From NCBI GenBank assembly GCA_021234155.1, contig JAJEKV010000098.1:2070611-2134610 (forward strand): a stretch of 64,000 nt of DNA, read 5' to 3'. The translations under genes were made by a program, and so were the position numbers. Of this stretch, positions 36,681 through 49,354 are shown piece by piece. The notes below the pieces were generated by a model. The model searched no databases. It saw only the letters and a program-made list of their open reading frames with translations, and was not told the origin of the DNA. Positions within the stretch are counted from its first letter, which is position 1, and every line of letters starts with the position of its first letter. This DNA comes from Isoetes taiwanensis (taxonomy: Eukaryota > Streptophyta > Lycopodiopsida > Isoetales > Isoetaceae).

Positions 36681-37520
36681 CGATTTGAGGCTGTATTTAA
36701 AATGCTCCTTTTAAAATGCATTTCTGCTCCAAAACGCCCAATTTTTCTTGCTTGCATGTGATTTTCGGAAGCCCAAATTTGTTCTTCAGAAGCCCATATC
36801 CATAAATTTCGTGTTATTTGTGCTCAGGAAGTAGATGTTCTTTCCCTGCATCTATTTTCATATTGTAAATCCAGCACTCTAAATGATCTTAGTTTGCAAA
36901 CACTGTTATTGCAAAGCTTCCCTGCAAATGATTCTCGACCTTTCCTGCAAACGGATTTCTACCTTCCCTGCAGATAATCATATCTACATGTAAGCATCGA
37001 AAGGTTTTCATGGATTTTTCTTAAAGAACAGAGCATTCTATTTCCGGCCAAAGGAGGAGAGCCAAATCCCCAAATGTTCATCACAGCATAAGCTTAAATA
37101 GACCGGATTTTACAGATGTAATAGCAAGCAAGCTCCAGATATGGAAATATGGAAGCAAGCTTCAGATATGGAGCGGCCAGCAAGCTTCGGATTGAAAGCT
37201 AGAAGCTTCGGATAAGCTTTGGATGGAGCTGGAAGCTTCGCCCAAAGAACAAGCAGGACGGGGAAGCTTCATGGATCATGGTTGCACAGTTCGGTCCAAA
37301 CAAAAATTTCCATAAAGCAGGAGTTACCGGAAATATTTAGATGTCACAATCACCCCCACTGGTGCCAAATGGCTCCTCCTTTTAATCTGAAAAGTGTGGA
37401 ACGCCCCTAACAATAGTTGGGGCATTTTCATCTCTCAAAGGGAGAGCCAAATTTTGACTCTCCCTTCATCTCTCATCTCCCATCTCTCCCCGGTCAAATT
37501 GTCTCAACCCCCATGTACTA

Positions 37521-37622
<102 letters not shown>

Positions 37623-37950
37623 GACAGATCGATTTGAACCCCTATACCCTAAATCATGGCATGCGTGCTAACATGTTTTCATCAAGCTACAACCACGGGT
37701 GCATCGGCCGCCCAAACCTGCCATAGAAATTCTATCCCCAAAAACCATGAACCCTAAATCATACAAAAGGAAATAAAATGCCCGATTTTTGATTGTCAAA
37801 AACTTTTTCCGTTGCTAATAACCACAAAACCTTAGGGAAATCAGCTAAGAAAAATCCAAAAACATTTTTTCCAAAAACCGGAAAAATCCAAATTTAAACA
37901 ATAGATAAGGTTGAGTCATGATTATGTGTACATATTGTATAAGATTCGTT

Positions 37951-37951
<1 letters not shown>

Positions 37952-37989
<38 letters not shown>

Positions 37990-38123
37990 AACGGGAAAAC
38001 ATAAGCTATGGTGAAAAGCCATTGTGTAGACTTCATATTATAATTTTCTTGACTTCTTGGAGCTCTGCCTCATCGTTCGACTTGTCAGAGCAGGTTTTTG
38101 CATTTAAAAAAAAAAAAAAAAAA
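37952..38123. repeat. Two poly-A tracts
   Basis: A run of 36 A residues at 37952-37987 and another of 18 at 38106-38123 bracket about 120 bases. Either could be a retroposon tail; no retroposon body was identified. Confidence 0.7.
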
Positions 38124-38471
38124 GAATACCGCCTAGAATAGGCCAAGCATCGCATTCATCCATCGCCTTATCAATCCAACAATTTGAATTTGCATTCAAA
38201 TTTGGTGTCTGTAGCTTATTAGCCTCTTTATATTTTTATTTAACCAAAGACGAAAATACAAGAACCCGGAGAAACACTCCTGTTTTTAAAATGTAACTAT
38301 TGCAAAAGAAATTGCCATGTTAATGGTCCAGAGATAAAGTTCTTTAGATATGTCAGTTTGGGACATTAAATGCATAAGATACTCAGAATAAGGAGACAAG
38401 AATACAGATTACCATTCTAGATCGAAATCTGGTACGTCTTCTAATTGTACAGATTTATTTTGTAAAGTGTA

Positions 38472-38765
38472 CCCAATGAAGAGCTAGGTTCAGATAATAA
38501 CAGTATTTTATTGTTCAAATTTGTCTTCCCTTTGATAAACTTACAACAATGCAGGCATTAAGCAGACAATAGTTGTTGATTAAAAGCTCATGAGGCCTTA
38601 AACAAAAGATCAAGCATAGTTAATGAAGAGCTAGGTTCAGATAATAACAGTATTTTATTGAAAAGATTTTTTCATTAATATATTTACAACAATGCAGGCA
38701 TTAAGCAGACCATAGTTATTGATTAAAAGCTCATGAGGCACAAACAAAAGGTCAAGCATGGTTCC
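38472..38765. repeat. Tandem duplication of ~147 bp
   Basis: The segment beginning AATGAAGAGCTAGGTTCAG and running through TTACAACAATGCAGGCATTA to CAAGCATAGTT is present twice in direct tandem, with small differences. A second local duplication of about 75 bases (ATATAGGAGATAAGAAAACA ... AAAGATT) lies at 39103-39246. Confidence 0.8.
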
Positions 38766-40442
38766 TAGTATGAGATAGTTATTATGTATTAAAATGAATA
38801 TAAAGCAATGTGTAGCATCAGGAAGTGCAAAGCCATAGCCTGCAAGTACTAATAAGATACACCACAAAGATAAGTTTCTAATTCAAGGGTAGCTAGAAAT
38901 AAATGTTTAATGGGGCGAAAACCATTGATGAGATGGTTTATTTTTTACAGCGATAAATTTAGTGTAGCTAGACATCATCAAACAGTTTTAAACAATAATG
39001 AGTAAACAGCAGTAACAAAAGGAAATAAAGGAACATACCTAGTATATTAATGAAGCCCAGAGAAATACAAAGTTTAATGACGAAGTTGAAAACTATTATG
39101 TTCACATATATAGGAGATAAGAAAACATATGTGTGCCAAAGATATCCAAAAAGAAAGGCCAAAGATTCCAAATTTCATATATATAGGAAATAAGAAAACA
39201 TATGTCCCGCCAAAGATATCAAAAAAAGAAAAAGCCAAAGATTGCAAGATATAGCAAACATGACAGAAGAAAAAATGTAAAGTCAATAACTCAAAGTTAA
39301 AGGTCAAATGAAGAGCTATTCCACATTACAAGAGGAAAGATAAAAGTGCCATTGTAGAATAATTGCTTCTAAGATCACGACTTTGAGGCAAAGCGACCAA
39401 GGATCTTGATTGAGATTTGCACCAAAGAATGCTAGGGTATAAGAAATTACAACCATAGAACCTGCTTTTGTCTTCATAAGTCGTTTTCACCGCCAAAGAT
39501 TTCTAGAGGAACTCGCCTTCAAGCAAAAGCGTAAAACAAAAGAAATTACAAAGGTGGAGAAGCTCTGTACTAAGCAGCCAAACAACATGACATTAGCATG
39601 AAAATGGTAATGCATGAAGGGCTAAAAGGTACAATGAGACTTCTCGGTTTATCACCGCTCACTTTTGTAACCTTTTTGCCTCGCGATGCTTGAAAGATAG
39701 AGCACTTAAAGGAGATTTACAAAAAAGGAAACTGAGATAAAAAATACCAGAAGTTCAGATAGAATCAAAACGTGCAGATCAATGATAGTTAAAGAAGACC
39801 TTAATAGAGGTCGACCTGTAGTAAAGTAGGGGAAATCATGTCCAAGTTTCCTAAGCGTTAGGGTATTAAGCGGATAAGCTATAATTCTGACACAATGTAA
39901 AAACAATGGAATAAGGCTATTTAAGTTAGGTGAGATGTGTAATCCACCTTTCTAAGAATTATAAGTGTAGTCATTATCATCATGGTGATAAAACTGCATG
40001 GTGTGTGAAGGGATAAAAAATCACCAACTCATTTATCCACGGAAAAAGGAACCATGGGATGTTAAAGAAATGAGGTATTGAAACTGTTAAAATACCATAA
40101 TTAGAGTTTAGTTGGTAAAGGGTTTTAGAGTATGGACTGAAATGCATAATCATCATATGGAGAAGCAAAAGAATTACCAATTTCCAACCCAAAATGTCAA
40201 ATTTTAAGAAAGACCAAGGAGCTGCTATGGGTGTTTAAATGCAAATAGAATAAATTATGAAGGTCTAGCGAAAGGTTAAAGGTTAGGGTCCAGAAAGAAT
40301 AAATTCAAGTCAAGTAGTACATGGTGAATTTATTTAGGATGAAAAAGTCAGAACTACGTCTATTTGCAGCTTGTAAGAATCAGATAAACACAAGTTAAAC
40401 TGTGCACTGGAATATTAATTAAAAAAAACCTGCCATCACCAG

Positions 40443-40529
40443 TAGGGTAGTTTTTGACCTCTATTTTAGTAACCGTAGTAGTAGGGATAGCAGACCCCTA
40501 CTACATAGTAGAGGTCACACCATACCCTA
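40443..40529. other. Long imperfect hairpin in the repeat
   Basis: Three nested pairs of arms fold together: TAGGGTA with TACCCTA, GACCTCTA with TAGAGGTC, and GTAGTAGGG with CCCTACTAC, closing on a loop of about 9 bases. It lies about 45 bases beyond the last RT-like exon, read on the - strand. Copy B has the same structure with an altered inner stem. It could be a small inserted foldback element or an RNA structure. Confidence 0.6.
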
Positions 40530-40574
40530 TAAGAAAAATTAGAAGTGAAAGATATGATAAAAAGGAAGATTACC

Positions 40575-41487
40575 TTTAAAGTCTGCCATTGATATTTTGT
40601 ATAAGGGTCTCAGTATCGAATTTGAGGCCAGGAAAATCATTGTTGCGGATATAGAGAATGACTCTTTTTCTTAAGCCATTACGTTCAAAGCCATTGTTGA
40701 TGAAGCAATTGAGTAAGCTGATTATGTCCTCTCAGAAAGCGTAAATATGGCGTGAGTTGATATATAGATACCAGTAAAACGAGATAAAATCACGTTGCAC
40801 GCTTGGTGGTATGGTCTACAACTATTTGCATGTATATATTTTAGTGCTGTGAAAGGCAATTTGTCCCTCTTATCATACCTATAGGTTCGGTAAATGCCAA
40901 GCTCCTTGCTCATAATTTCAATGGTCACGTTGAGGAAGTTGGCCTTGAAACCAAAGCATTTATCCGATCATCAAGTAAATTTTAGTTGTGTTCTTCTTTG
41001 ATGCCAAGGTTTCCATGTCATAATTGTAATCAAGCATCGTTATCTTTAACGATACTTTTCTCGTAGTCTCCGACATTAGGACAGCTTAATGGCTAAAAGA
41101 TCGCCCATATATCCCAAAAGAGTATCCGAACTTTTTCACTTTCCTTTGTACTTGCCCCGTTTGGCAAGATCTTTTATGAAGTTCATTTCGAACCGTGCCA
41201 AGTACAGTTGCACCCAACAGGCTCACGAAAACCCCATAGGAATTCCCAAAGCAGACTTGTTTCCAGACGCCAACACCCATAATTGATGTAGCGCTTTGTT
41301 GAGATGCCAACAGCTAATATTTGAGAAATGAATCAATAATTTTATTCCAAAGATTTGCCTTGTGGAACATGTTTGAACCATTTACCCCACATAATGATTA
41401 ATGGGGCATTTTCTTACCCATAGACCATAATGTTTGTTAACATTTCTCATGTATGACCGTGCCGCCTCAAAGATTAGCTCCATAACT

Positions 41488-41488
<1 letters not shown>
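40575..41488 (-). pseudogene. Reverse-transcriptase gene remnant, copy A (motifs B, C and thumb)
   Basis: Read on the - strand with frame changes, the order is: RSYMRNVNKHYGLWVRKC; then VWKQV and GIPMGF (RT motif B); then YLARFEMNFIKDLAKRGKY and GYMGDLLAI (motif C, where the first catalytic Asp of YxDD has become Gly); then FLNVTIEIMSKELGIYRTY and DKRDKLPFTALKYIHANS; and finally a thumb-like LLNCFINNGF. Stops and shifts lie between the blocks, and several joins look like introns. The pattern fits a Penelope-like or RVT-type reverse transcriptase better than Ty1, Ty3 or LINE types. I recall similar YDKRD and NVI motifs from elements annotated in animal genomes, a recollection that has not been checked. 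It is not active as written. Confidence 0.6.
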
Positions 41489-41518
<30 letters not shown>

Positions 41519-41521
<3 letters not shown>

Positions 41522-44080
41522 TTAAATTAAGCAATTTTGCTTGACAAGAAATAATTATCCGGTAGATCTCTCGTGACATTAGAATTCATGACACCATAAC
41601 ATTTGAGCTTATATGAAACATGTGGTGCTCATTTGAAAAAATAAATTTTAGATTGCTTGACTCCATATTTAATCAAGCAATTAAGCTTCAAACATTGTGA
41701 AAAAATGGGCTATATGCCCTTGCATATGGACGTCCTTGCATATGGATGCTTTGACATTATACACATTAGGGAGAACATTAAAGGTAAAGTGGCCTAGTGG
41801 TTTCTTACGTAGGCCACACTTATGCCTTTAAATTCTTAAAAGTACCCTATCTTGGGAGAAGCAATCCTTGTACCTCCATTGGGAAAAGGGCTTATTGTTA
41901 GGCCTAGTCATAATTTGAGGACCCAATAAGTTGTCATTTCAAGAACTAGAATCCATAAACATATTTCTTTAGAGGTACGTACCTATTTATTTCACAAGAG
42001 TTATGATGGCATTTTTGGCAAGGCTTTAGGCCAATTTCGTATACATAAGGTAAAGCAAAAGTTGAAAGTTATTTAGGCATGGGCCCGCGCTAGAATGGTG
42101 CCTGCGAAAATAAGTTATGGTTTTGCCGCGTATGGCGCTAAAACGGCCGCCCGTATGAGCATAGCCAAATCCATGGCTTCTGTTGGAAATCGATTTCTTT
42201 AGAGCTTATTTGGTTCTCTGTTAGTACAAAGAAGATGGATTTGTTGGCATACGCTGAAGCGGTTGTTTCCGTGTTTCAATGCTAAGAGGAAAATAGGGCT
42301 CTCCATGTTCGGGATGATATGCCGGTCTAAATCATGGATTAACATTTGTGAATGCATCTATAATTGCAAATCAAGATAAGTAAGCTTGTTATGAGGTGTA
42401 TCTCGGCGCTTCCTTCTCTCGCCATCCGTAACATCTATAATTGCAAATCTGTTAAGATAAGCCGGGAAGATCTTGTTATGAGGTGTATCGCTGCTTCGCT
42501 TCGCCTCTTCTCTTCTCTCTCGCCAGCATCTTATTCTCTTTTTTGAATTGTTTCCGTGCGGGGAGGGGCTTCTTCCCTCAGCTGGTTTGGCCAATTTGGC
42601 GCTTCTTTCATGTCGCCCTTTCTCGGCCTTTAGCCTTCATCCCCGTGATATTCGCCCCTCATCCTAGTTTGTTAAGGAAGTCTTTGTATTCTAGGTTTGT
42701 TGGAGCTTTCATAGTCCCATTCTAAGAATCCCATCCGATCCAGACATCGGACGCCATTCTAGAATGGGACGAGCATGCATGTTTTGCATGCATGGTGCGC
42801 ATGCCCGTTTTCAGTTGGGAGTTCGCTATTTTAAAGGCGCTTGCCAGCTTCGATTTCCCTTCTCCGCCGCTTCCTCTTCTCTCGTGAAATAGCCTTATTC
42901 TCTTTGAACCCACCCTCCCCTTTCTTTGTTATTGTATTTTTATCACGCGGGCACGCACAGACCCCCTCCACTTTCCGGGAGGTTTGTTTTGTCTTTTGCC
43001 TTTGTTGGTGTTGTGCGTGTACGTGGTTATGAAAGCCAGACCGCTTCACTTTTTTCCATTGTGGGTTTTGGAAATTTTTATGCCTTTTACTTGTCCAGTA
43101 GGCTCTCACAAGGCTTATCACTAGGGTTCTTCCTCAAAACCCGAAGGGCGGGTTTTTTAATCCCTGATAAGCTTTCACAGTACACTAGCCCACTCTTTAG
43201 CATTGTAATTTGTTGGGGTCCAAATGATATAATTGATTTTCCTTTTATTTTTATGGTAGTGCGATGTGTGGGCTACCCACTATCCACCATTGTAGAAAAA
43301 TCACGAGATGAATGAGAAGCAAAGTCTAAGTCCGGTTTTATGTCTCTCATGAAGTCCCTTCCCGCACCGGGTAACTTCGATCCGAAAGTGTTCATTCATT
43401 TTAACTCGATACAAGCCGGATTATGCCCTCGAAAGCAATAAGGCGATGCCAATTCAACTTCAAGAATTTGGAAGACCAAATGGCTTCTAATCGTTTGAGC
43501 ATTTATATTTCTAAGAAATAGTTCTCAAGTCGTATCTTATAAGACCGCTAAGTTATGTGCTTGAGCAAGCAATAAAGAATGTGGCTGGAAAACATAATGG
43601 AGTATTGCTTATTCCCTAGTTAAGTATTGACAATAAAGTCTTGGTATTGCCATATATTTCTTGAAATGAAGGACCATCCACGGCATGGCAAAGAAATACT
43701 ATAATTCTCACGCCTAAAAAACAAGGGATTGGCAAGCCGTAAATAAATCCTTGGTCGCTCTTTGAATCGCAGATCTTAAGCTTTAAAATTTTGTTTCCAT
43801 GACATTCTTTATGATATTTATGCCTCCTCAGAAAAGCAAGTAGATTATTCTAAGCAAGCAAAATAATGATTGAACTTGAAAACGATATTGATGATTACAT
43901 TTATTGCCATAGTGCCCGTGACTTTGCTACGCTGAGCTAGCGTAAATATTTTGTTCTTTGTATATGGATTTATCCGTTAAAATAATATATTTGAGATCAA
44001 CATAACTAGCTAGATTTGGGACTAAGAAATTAGTTCTCGCCCAATGGTTATGCTTGAGACCATAATGCTTGAGACCAACC
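41519..44080. other. Spacer between repeat copies A and B
   Basis: No gene is recognised. A local duplication places TCTATAATTGCAAATC and TTGTTATGAGGTGTATC twice (42357-42400 and 42442-42492). The 129-residue + strand frame at 42926-43315 has no recognisable motif. Confidence 0.4.
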
Positions 44081-46232
44081 GCCATTGTAGAATACCGCTT
44101 TCTAAGATCACACTTGAGGCAAAGCAGCCCAAGGGATCTAAGATTGAGATTTGCACCAGCAATGCTAGGGTATAAGAAATTACAACCATAGAACTCCGCT
44201 TTTTGTCTTCATAAGTCGGTTTTCACCAACAGCGAATCTTCAAGCAAAAGCGTAAAACAAAAAGAAATTACAAAGGTGGGAGAAGCTCTGCAAATCTTTT
44301 CGTAAATAAACAACATGACATTAGCATGAAATGGTATGCATGAAGGGCTTCAAGGTAATGAGACTTCTCATTATCACCGCTCAAAATTTTGTAACCTTTT
44401 TGCCTCCGCATGCTTGAAAAGATAGAAACACTTAAAGGAGATTTACAAAAGGAATCAGATATAAAAATATCAGAAGTTCGATAGAATCAAAAGCGCAAGT
44501 ATCAATGATAGTTAAAAGAAGACCTTAATAGAGGTTGACCTCAGAGTAAAAGTAGGGAAATCATGTCCAAGTTTCCTAAGCCGCTAGGGTATTAAGCCGA
44601 TAAGCTATAATTCTAATAATAATGTAAAAACAATGGAATAAGGCTATTTAAAGTTAGGTGAGATGTGTAATCCAATCTTCTAAGAATTATAAGTGTAGTC
44701 ATTATCATCATGGTGATAAACCGCATGGTGTGTGAAGGATAAAAATCACCAACTCATTTATCCACCTTAAAAGGAACCATGGGATGTTAAAGAAATGAGG
44801 TATTGAACCGTTAAAATACCATAATTAGAGTTTAGTTGGTAAAGGGTTTTAGAGTATGGATGAAATGCATAATCATCATATGGAGAAGCAAAAAAGAATT
44901 ACCAATTTCCAACCCAAAATGTCAAATTTTAAGAAAGACCAAGGAGTCGCTATGGTGTTTAAATGCAAATAGAATAAAGTATGAAGGTCTAGCTTAAAGG
45001 TTAAAGGTTAGGGTCCGTGAAAAGAATAAATTCAAGTCAAGTAGTACATGGTGAATTTATTTAGGATGAAAAAAATCGAAACTACGCCTATTTGCAAACT
45101 TTGTAAGAATCGTGATAAACACAAGTTAAAAGCGTACCTTGAATATTAATTAAAAAAAAAGCCGCCATCACCAAAGAGGGTAGTTTTGACCCTATTTTAG
45201 TAATCGTAGTAGTGAAAGGGATAGCAGACCCCCCACTACATAGTAGAGGTCACACCATACCCTATAAGAAAAAAATTAGAAGTGAAAGATATGATAAAAA
45301 GGAAGATTACCTTTTTAAAGTCCGCCATTGATATTTTGTATAAGGGGTCTCAATATGAATTTGAGGCCGAAAAATCATTGTTACATATAGAGAATGACTC
45401 TTTTCTTAAGCCATTACGCTCAAAGCCATTGTTGATGAAGCAATTGAGTAAGCCGGGATTATGTCCCTGTCAGAGCGTAAATATGGCGGGAGTTGATATA
45501 TAGATACGCAAAATTCAGATAAAAAATGCACGCTTGGTGGTATGGTCTACAACTATTTGCATGTATATATTTTAGTCTTTGTGAGGCAATTTGTCCCTCT
45601 TATCATACCTATAGGTTCGGTAAAATGCCAAGCTCCTTGCTCATAATTTCAATGGTCACGTTGAGGAAGTTGGCCTTGAAACCAAAAGCATTTATTTGAT
45701 CATTGCTAATTTTAGTCATGTCTCTTCTTTGATGCCAAGGGTTTCCATGTCATAATCATTGTAATCAAGTTCTCAAGTATCTTTAACGATACTTTCGCAA
45801 AAGTCTCCCATTAGGACGCTTAATGGCTAAAAGATCGCCCATATATCCGAAAAGAGTATCCTAACTTTCAATTTCCTTGTACTTGCCCCGCTTGCAAGAT
45901 TTTTATGAAGTTCATTTGAACGGGCCAAGCACAAAGTTGCACCAACAAAATTTCATCTTAAAACCCCATAGAATTCGCTAAGACTTGTTTCCGGCACGCC
46001 AACACCCATAATTGATGTAAGTATTGTTGAGATACAATGATAATATTTGAGAAATGAATCGGGTCAATTTTATTCCAAAGATTTGCCTTGTGGAACATGT
46101 TTGAACCATTTAATTGACATAATGATTAATGTGGCATTTTCTTACCATAGATCATAATGTTTGTTAACATTTCTCATGTATGACCAGTCGGGCCTCAAAG
46201 ATTAGCTCCATAACGTTTTTTTTTTTTTTTTT
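44081..46232 (-). repeat. 2.2-kb repeat copy B
   Basis: This is a direct copy of 39348-41518 over its full length, including the terminal T run and the hairpin. Differences are dominated by one-base length changes in runs (for example TTTTG against TTTTTG) and CTG against CCG. It forms the 3' part of the longer RT gene copy that continues to 49.4 kb. Confidence 0.8.
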
Positions 46233-46654
46233 AATGTAAGATGTTTTCCATTAATTAATTAAAGCCATACAATAGTCTTACTAATGGGAGCAGAAACTGC
46301 CACATTAGTAACAGATTTGATATCGTGATCCTAGAGCGAAAAGAAATTTAAAGTTGCAATGAATTTAGCAACCACTTCAAAATAGTGTAGCAGACCAATA
46401 AACTAGTCAAATTGTATACAAAATTCTGCTTTGCCCCCTATGTGAGAGCTGGAATATAAACTGCTCGTGATGCCCAACAATGAAGTCCAAAAAAACCTGC
46501 ACAAACATTATGTCCATCCAAGTACAAGAGCATAAAGTTAAGCAAGAATAAGAGAAGTTATTGAGCATTAGCAAGTTGCAGTGGTGCATGATGTGAAGGC
46601 AAATGAAAGGAAGATTGGATGAAGTATGAAAGGGATCAAAAGGCAGTAGGAGAC

Positions 46655-46951
46655 TCATTGGTGCATAATCTGATCGAATATTGAGTTGTACACCCAATAG
46701 AAACCTTTGTCTGTTCCAAACATGTAGCTGCTGTGTTCAGAGCCATTCTCCATAAACAAATGGTGGATGTCCTCCTTTCCCATCAAGAGCAGCAGGGTAC
46801 CATAAAGATCAGCTAACATCTTATGTGAATAGTACAGCTTCTTATACCGCCAACCGGGTTCCCTGCCAAGGAATAGTGATACATGAACGTAGGTAAGTTG
46901 AAGAGGCAAGCATATCCGCATCGGCATCTCCCCGCAATAAATCCCGCCCAT
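46655..46951 (-). other. Unidentified 98-residue open frame
   Basis: The frame lies in the 1.5-kb gap between the RT exons. It includes GWRYKKLYYSHKMLADLYG and ENGSEHSSYMFGTDKGFY and has coding-like composition. I do not recognise a family. It could be an exon of another degraded gene or transposon inserted in the intron. Confidence 0.3.
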
Positions 46952-47249
46952 GATTTTTCACATTACTATTTCTCCCGATCTCATATAACTTAATCTCATC
47001 CCTCGATGCACTGCCCCCGGTGGGTTTAAATCAGAACCCTCGTGGCCGCTGTTATACAAAGTGGCTTCATGATAGCTCAAAGATAGTGTCAAATTTGTTC
47101 CCGCCTCCCCCTGACAGAAATTCCGTGCACGCTATGATAGTCCATTAACGCAAGTGCATACATTCTCACCAAGAGGAATGTTTTCGTGAGCATTTAGTGA
47201 TATCTCTGCCACGAAAAAACTTCATAATGAGTAGGGGAGATTAAGGAGA

Positions 47250-47480
47250 ACATCAAATATGGAGACCATTGAGCATTGCTTTTTCATGTGTGAACACCTT
47301 TAGACGTATGGACTGTTGTTTTCCTTTTTCGTGTTTCACTAACAAGTCAACAACGCTTTTGGCAATTTTACCCAAGTACCGGACAGAAGTACAAGGCCGC
47401 TTTTCATCTAGCGCCAGATGGTTGCTTTGGACTATCCGAAAAGACGAAGATTGGTAATCTTCAAAGGTCCGGATGTGGCG
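47250..47480 (+). pseudogene. Probable LINE zf-RVT fragment
   Basis: In two frames the + strand reads METIEHCFFMCEH, then VWTVVFLF, and later RWLLWTIRKDED followed by FKG. This mimics the H-x4-C finger and the terminal LWxIWKERN-like motif of plant LINE zf-RVT domains. It is short, frameshifted and opposite in orientation to the RT gene around it, so it would be an insertion in that gene's intron. Confidence 0.4.
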
Positions 47481-49354
47481 TATAATCGTTCTCCAAGAAG
47501 CTCAAGGTTACATTGTAAAGTCAGATTATTGTTCTTCACTTGCCCCCAAGAAGAGGCATTGATTTTGAGGAGTTTTGGATTTGCAAATCTTATGCTTAGG
47601 CAGGTTTTTTTCACTCCTGTGGGTCTCCGCTTATCCGGCCGAGATTTTGCCCTCGCTCTCGCATTTATACTTTGTATTTGACTCCTTTGATTAAATAAAA
47701 AAGTCCGGACGCCCTTCAACAAAAAATATGGAGCCAACATCCCAGCTTAGGTGACACTTTACTGTGGAGCATGGTGCAAATCCAAGCACAAAGCAAGCCC
47801 ATTTAGAAATCTCTCGGCCATAATTCTAGAATATTGTTGAGACAGCAGCGATAATCGCTGCACTTTCGCCTTCAGATAGGGACCATGAGCATTAGTGATC
47901 CAGCGAAAATCTTTCTTGTGTGCTTTATAAATCCCCAGGATATATGGGAGTCTCTCATGCTCAAATGTGTCGATGTTAGACAAAGAAAGAATTTCATTCT
48001 TAATCATATCCTTAATTTTTTCCGGGAAATCATCAATGAGTAAAAAATTTGACGCCAGCCTTTTATAAGTCCCCGAGAAAAAGGGGACATATGAAGGCAG
48101 GGTTATTGGTGGCTTTGTCAACACCAGATATGTAAAAGTTCTTGATCAACCAATCTAGGTTGCTGACAACTTGGGGATCATTGAGTGCAAACCACCTAGA
48201 ACGATCAGATTTATAGGCTTCTCTGACGTTGGATATGGCAGCCTTGATTAGTCGATCTTTAATATATGCAATGGTATCGTCTTTAACAAATGGAAATGAG
48301 AACTTATGGGCAGAAAACAAACTTGTACAGGTATTGTCTAATTCCTTCTTGAACACATCCATATCTAACATCTTGTTAGGGATATGGTTCAGTCCTTTCA
48401 TGAACAGTCTTATGAGCCTCTTGTTATGTACGATTTTAAGGCCTGTGGTGCAGATATGACCCATTCCGTCATCAATATATTCTGAGAGAGTAGAGTCGTT
48501 GCATGGACAAGATATCATTCGGTCTGTAGCAAAAACAGGGAAGGGTTTGTAGCACAAATCCCTCATGTTTTCAGTGTATTTCCAACTGAACATGGTGTTA
48601 TCCATGATTTCATTTCCGACTTCACCAAGGGTGTCTGTAAGAATGTTATGGAGAATTTTGGGTAAACAAATGTTATCTAGAAATTTGGATAAGAAAATAT
48701 TGTGGATAATTTTCTTTTTGTCTTTGGCTCCCTTAGTACTAAGGTGTGCTCTTCCTAAAGAGTCTTTTCTGATTGTTCTAAAGATCTGAAATAACGCAAG
48801 ACATTATTATAGATAAAAAAAACCAAATAGTCTAATGATGAATTCTGAAACTGAGCCTTTGACTAAGTAAAGTGGGAAAAGCCGAGTGGCATGTAGGCAA
48901 ACATGTATTGTCATGAAACAGACACATGGCCACTAGTATAGCGAGATACTATAAAGTACACTTATACATATAAAACATACACAATCAAATTAACAATTTG
49001 GTAAATACCTCAGTAAGTGAGTTTTTGTCCTTGTACACCAGCACTCCGTCCATCAACCTGAGGTGCAGCTTTATTGACAGAGGCTTCAACGTTTTTTGTG
49101 GATCCAATGTACTCAATTAAATCTCCATCATTCTCTTTTTTAATTGCACTGCCAGGGGCAGTAGTCATTCTTGGTGGATATCTCACCACGGTGTTGGAAC
49201 AACTAGAAATACTTGTGCATGTATGTTTGTACTGTTTTTTGCCTTGATATGAAGCAGCGAGAACCTTTGTATTTTTCAAAAAGCTGATTGGTTTGATAGT
49301 TTTCTCACTGATTTCCACCATCTTGCATTTTGATCTGTTGAGCTTGAAGTCTAC

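Larger units (their letters stand above)
39348..41518 (-). repeat. 2.2-kb repeat copy A carrying the 3' half of a reverse-transcriptase gene
   Basis: This segment recurs at 44081-46232 in the same orientation, and its left part recurs again at 50763-52131. It ends on the right in a T run (41489-41518) that also ends copy B. The right half encodes RT remnants on the - strand, described separately. The left half is non-coding and contains a strong hairpin. Copies A and B differ by many one-base indels in homopolymers and by C/T differences next to G. Confidence 0.8.
45330..49354 (-). pseudogene. Intron-containing reverse-transcriptase gene, longest copy (B), frameshifted
   Basis: On the - strand a first exon (about 49354-49008) opens after a CACAG acceptor and ends at a GTATTT donor. 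A second (48787 to 47759) follows a TTATTTCAG acceptor and has one frameshift near 48100. It contains YKSDRSRWFALNDP, GVDKATNN, LPYILGIYKAHKKDFRW and ITNAHG, which fit the RT fingers (motifs 1-2). After about 1.5 kb the palm and thumb follow inside repeat copy B, with the same YMGD motif C as copy A. Spliceosomal introns are known in Penelope-like elements and in cellular rvt genes, and either could be the source. With shifts and a lost catalytic Asp it is called a pseudogene; a domesticated gene with sequencing errors is the alternative. Confidence 0.55.

Noticed and set aside
37911-38141. Lys-rich 76-residue frame
   Set aside because: It is produced by two poly-A tracts.
42926-43315. 129-residue + strand frame
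   Set aside because: It has no recognisable domain, irregular composition and no splice or conservation evidence.
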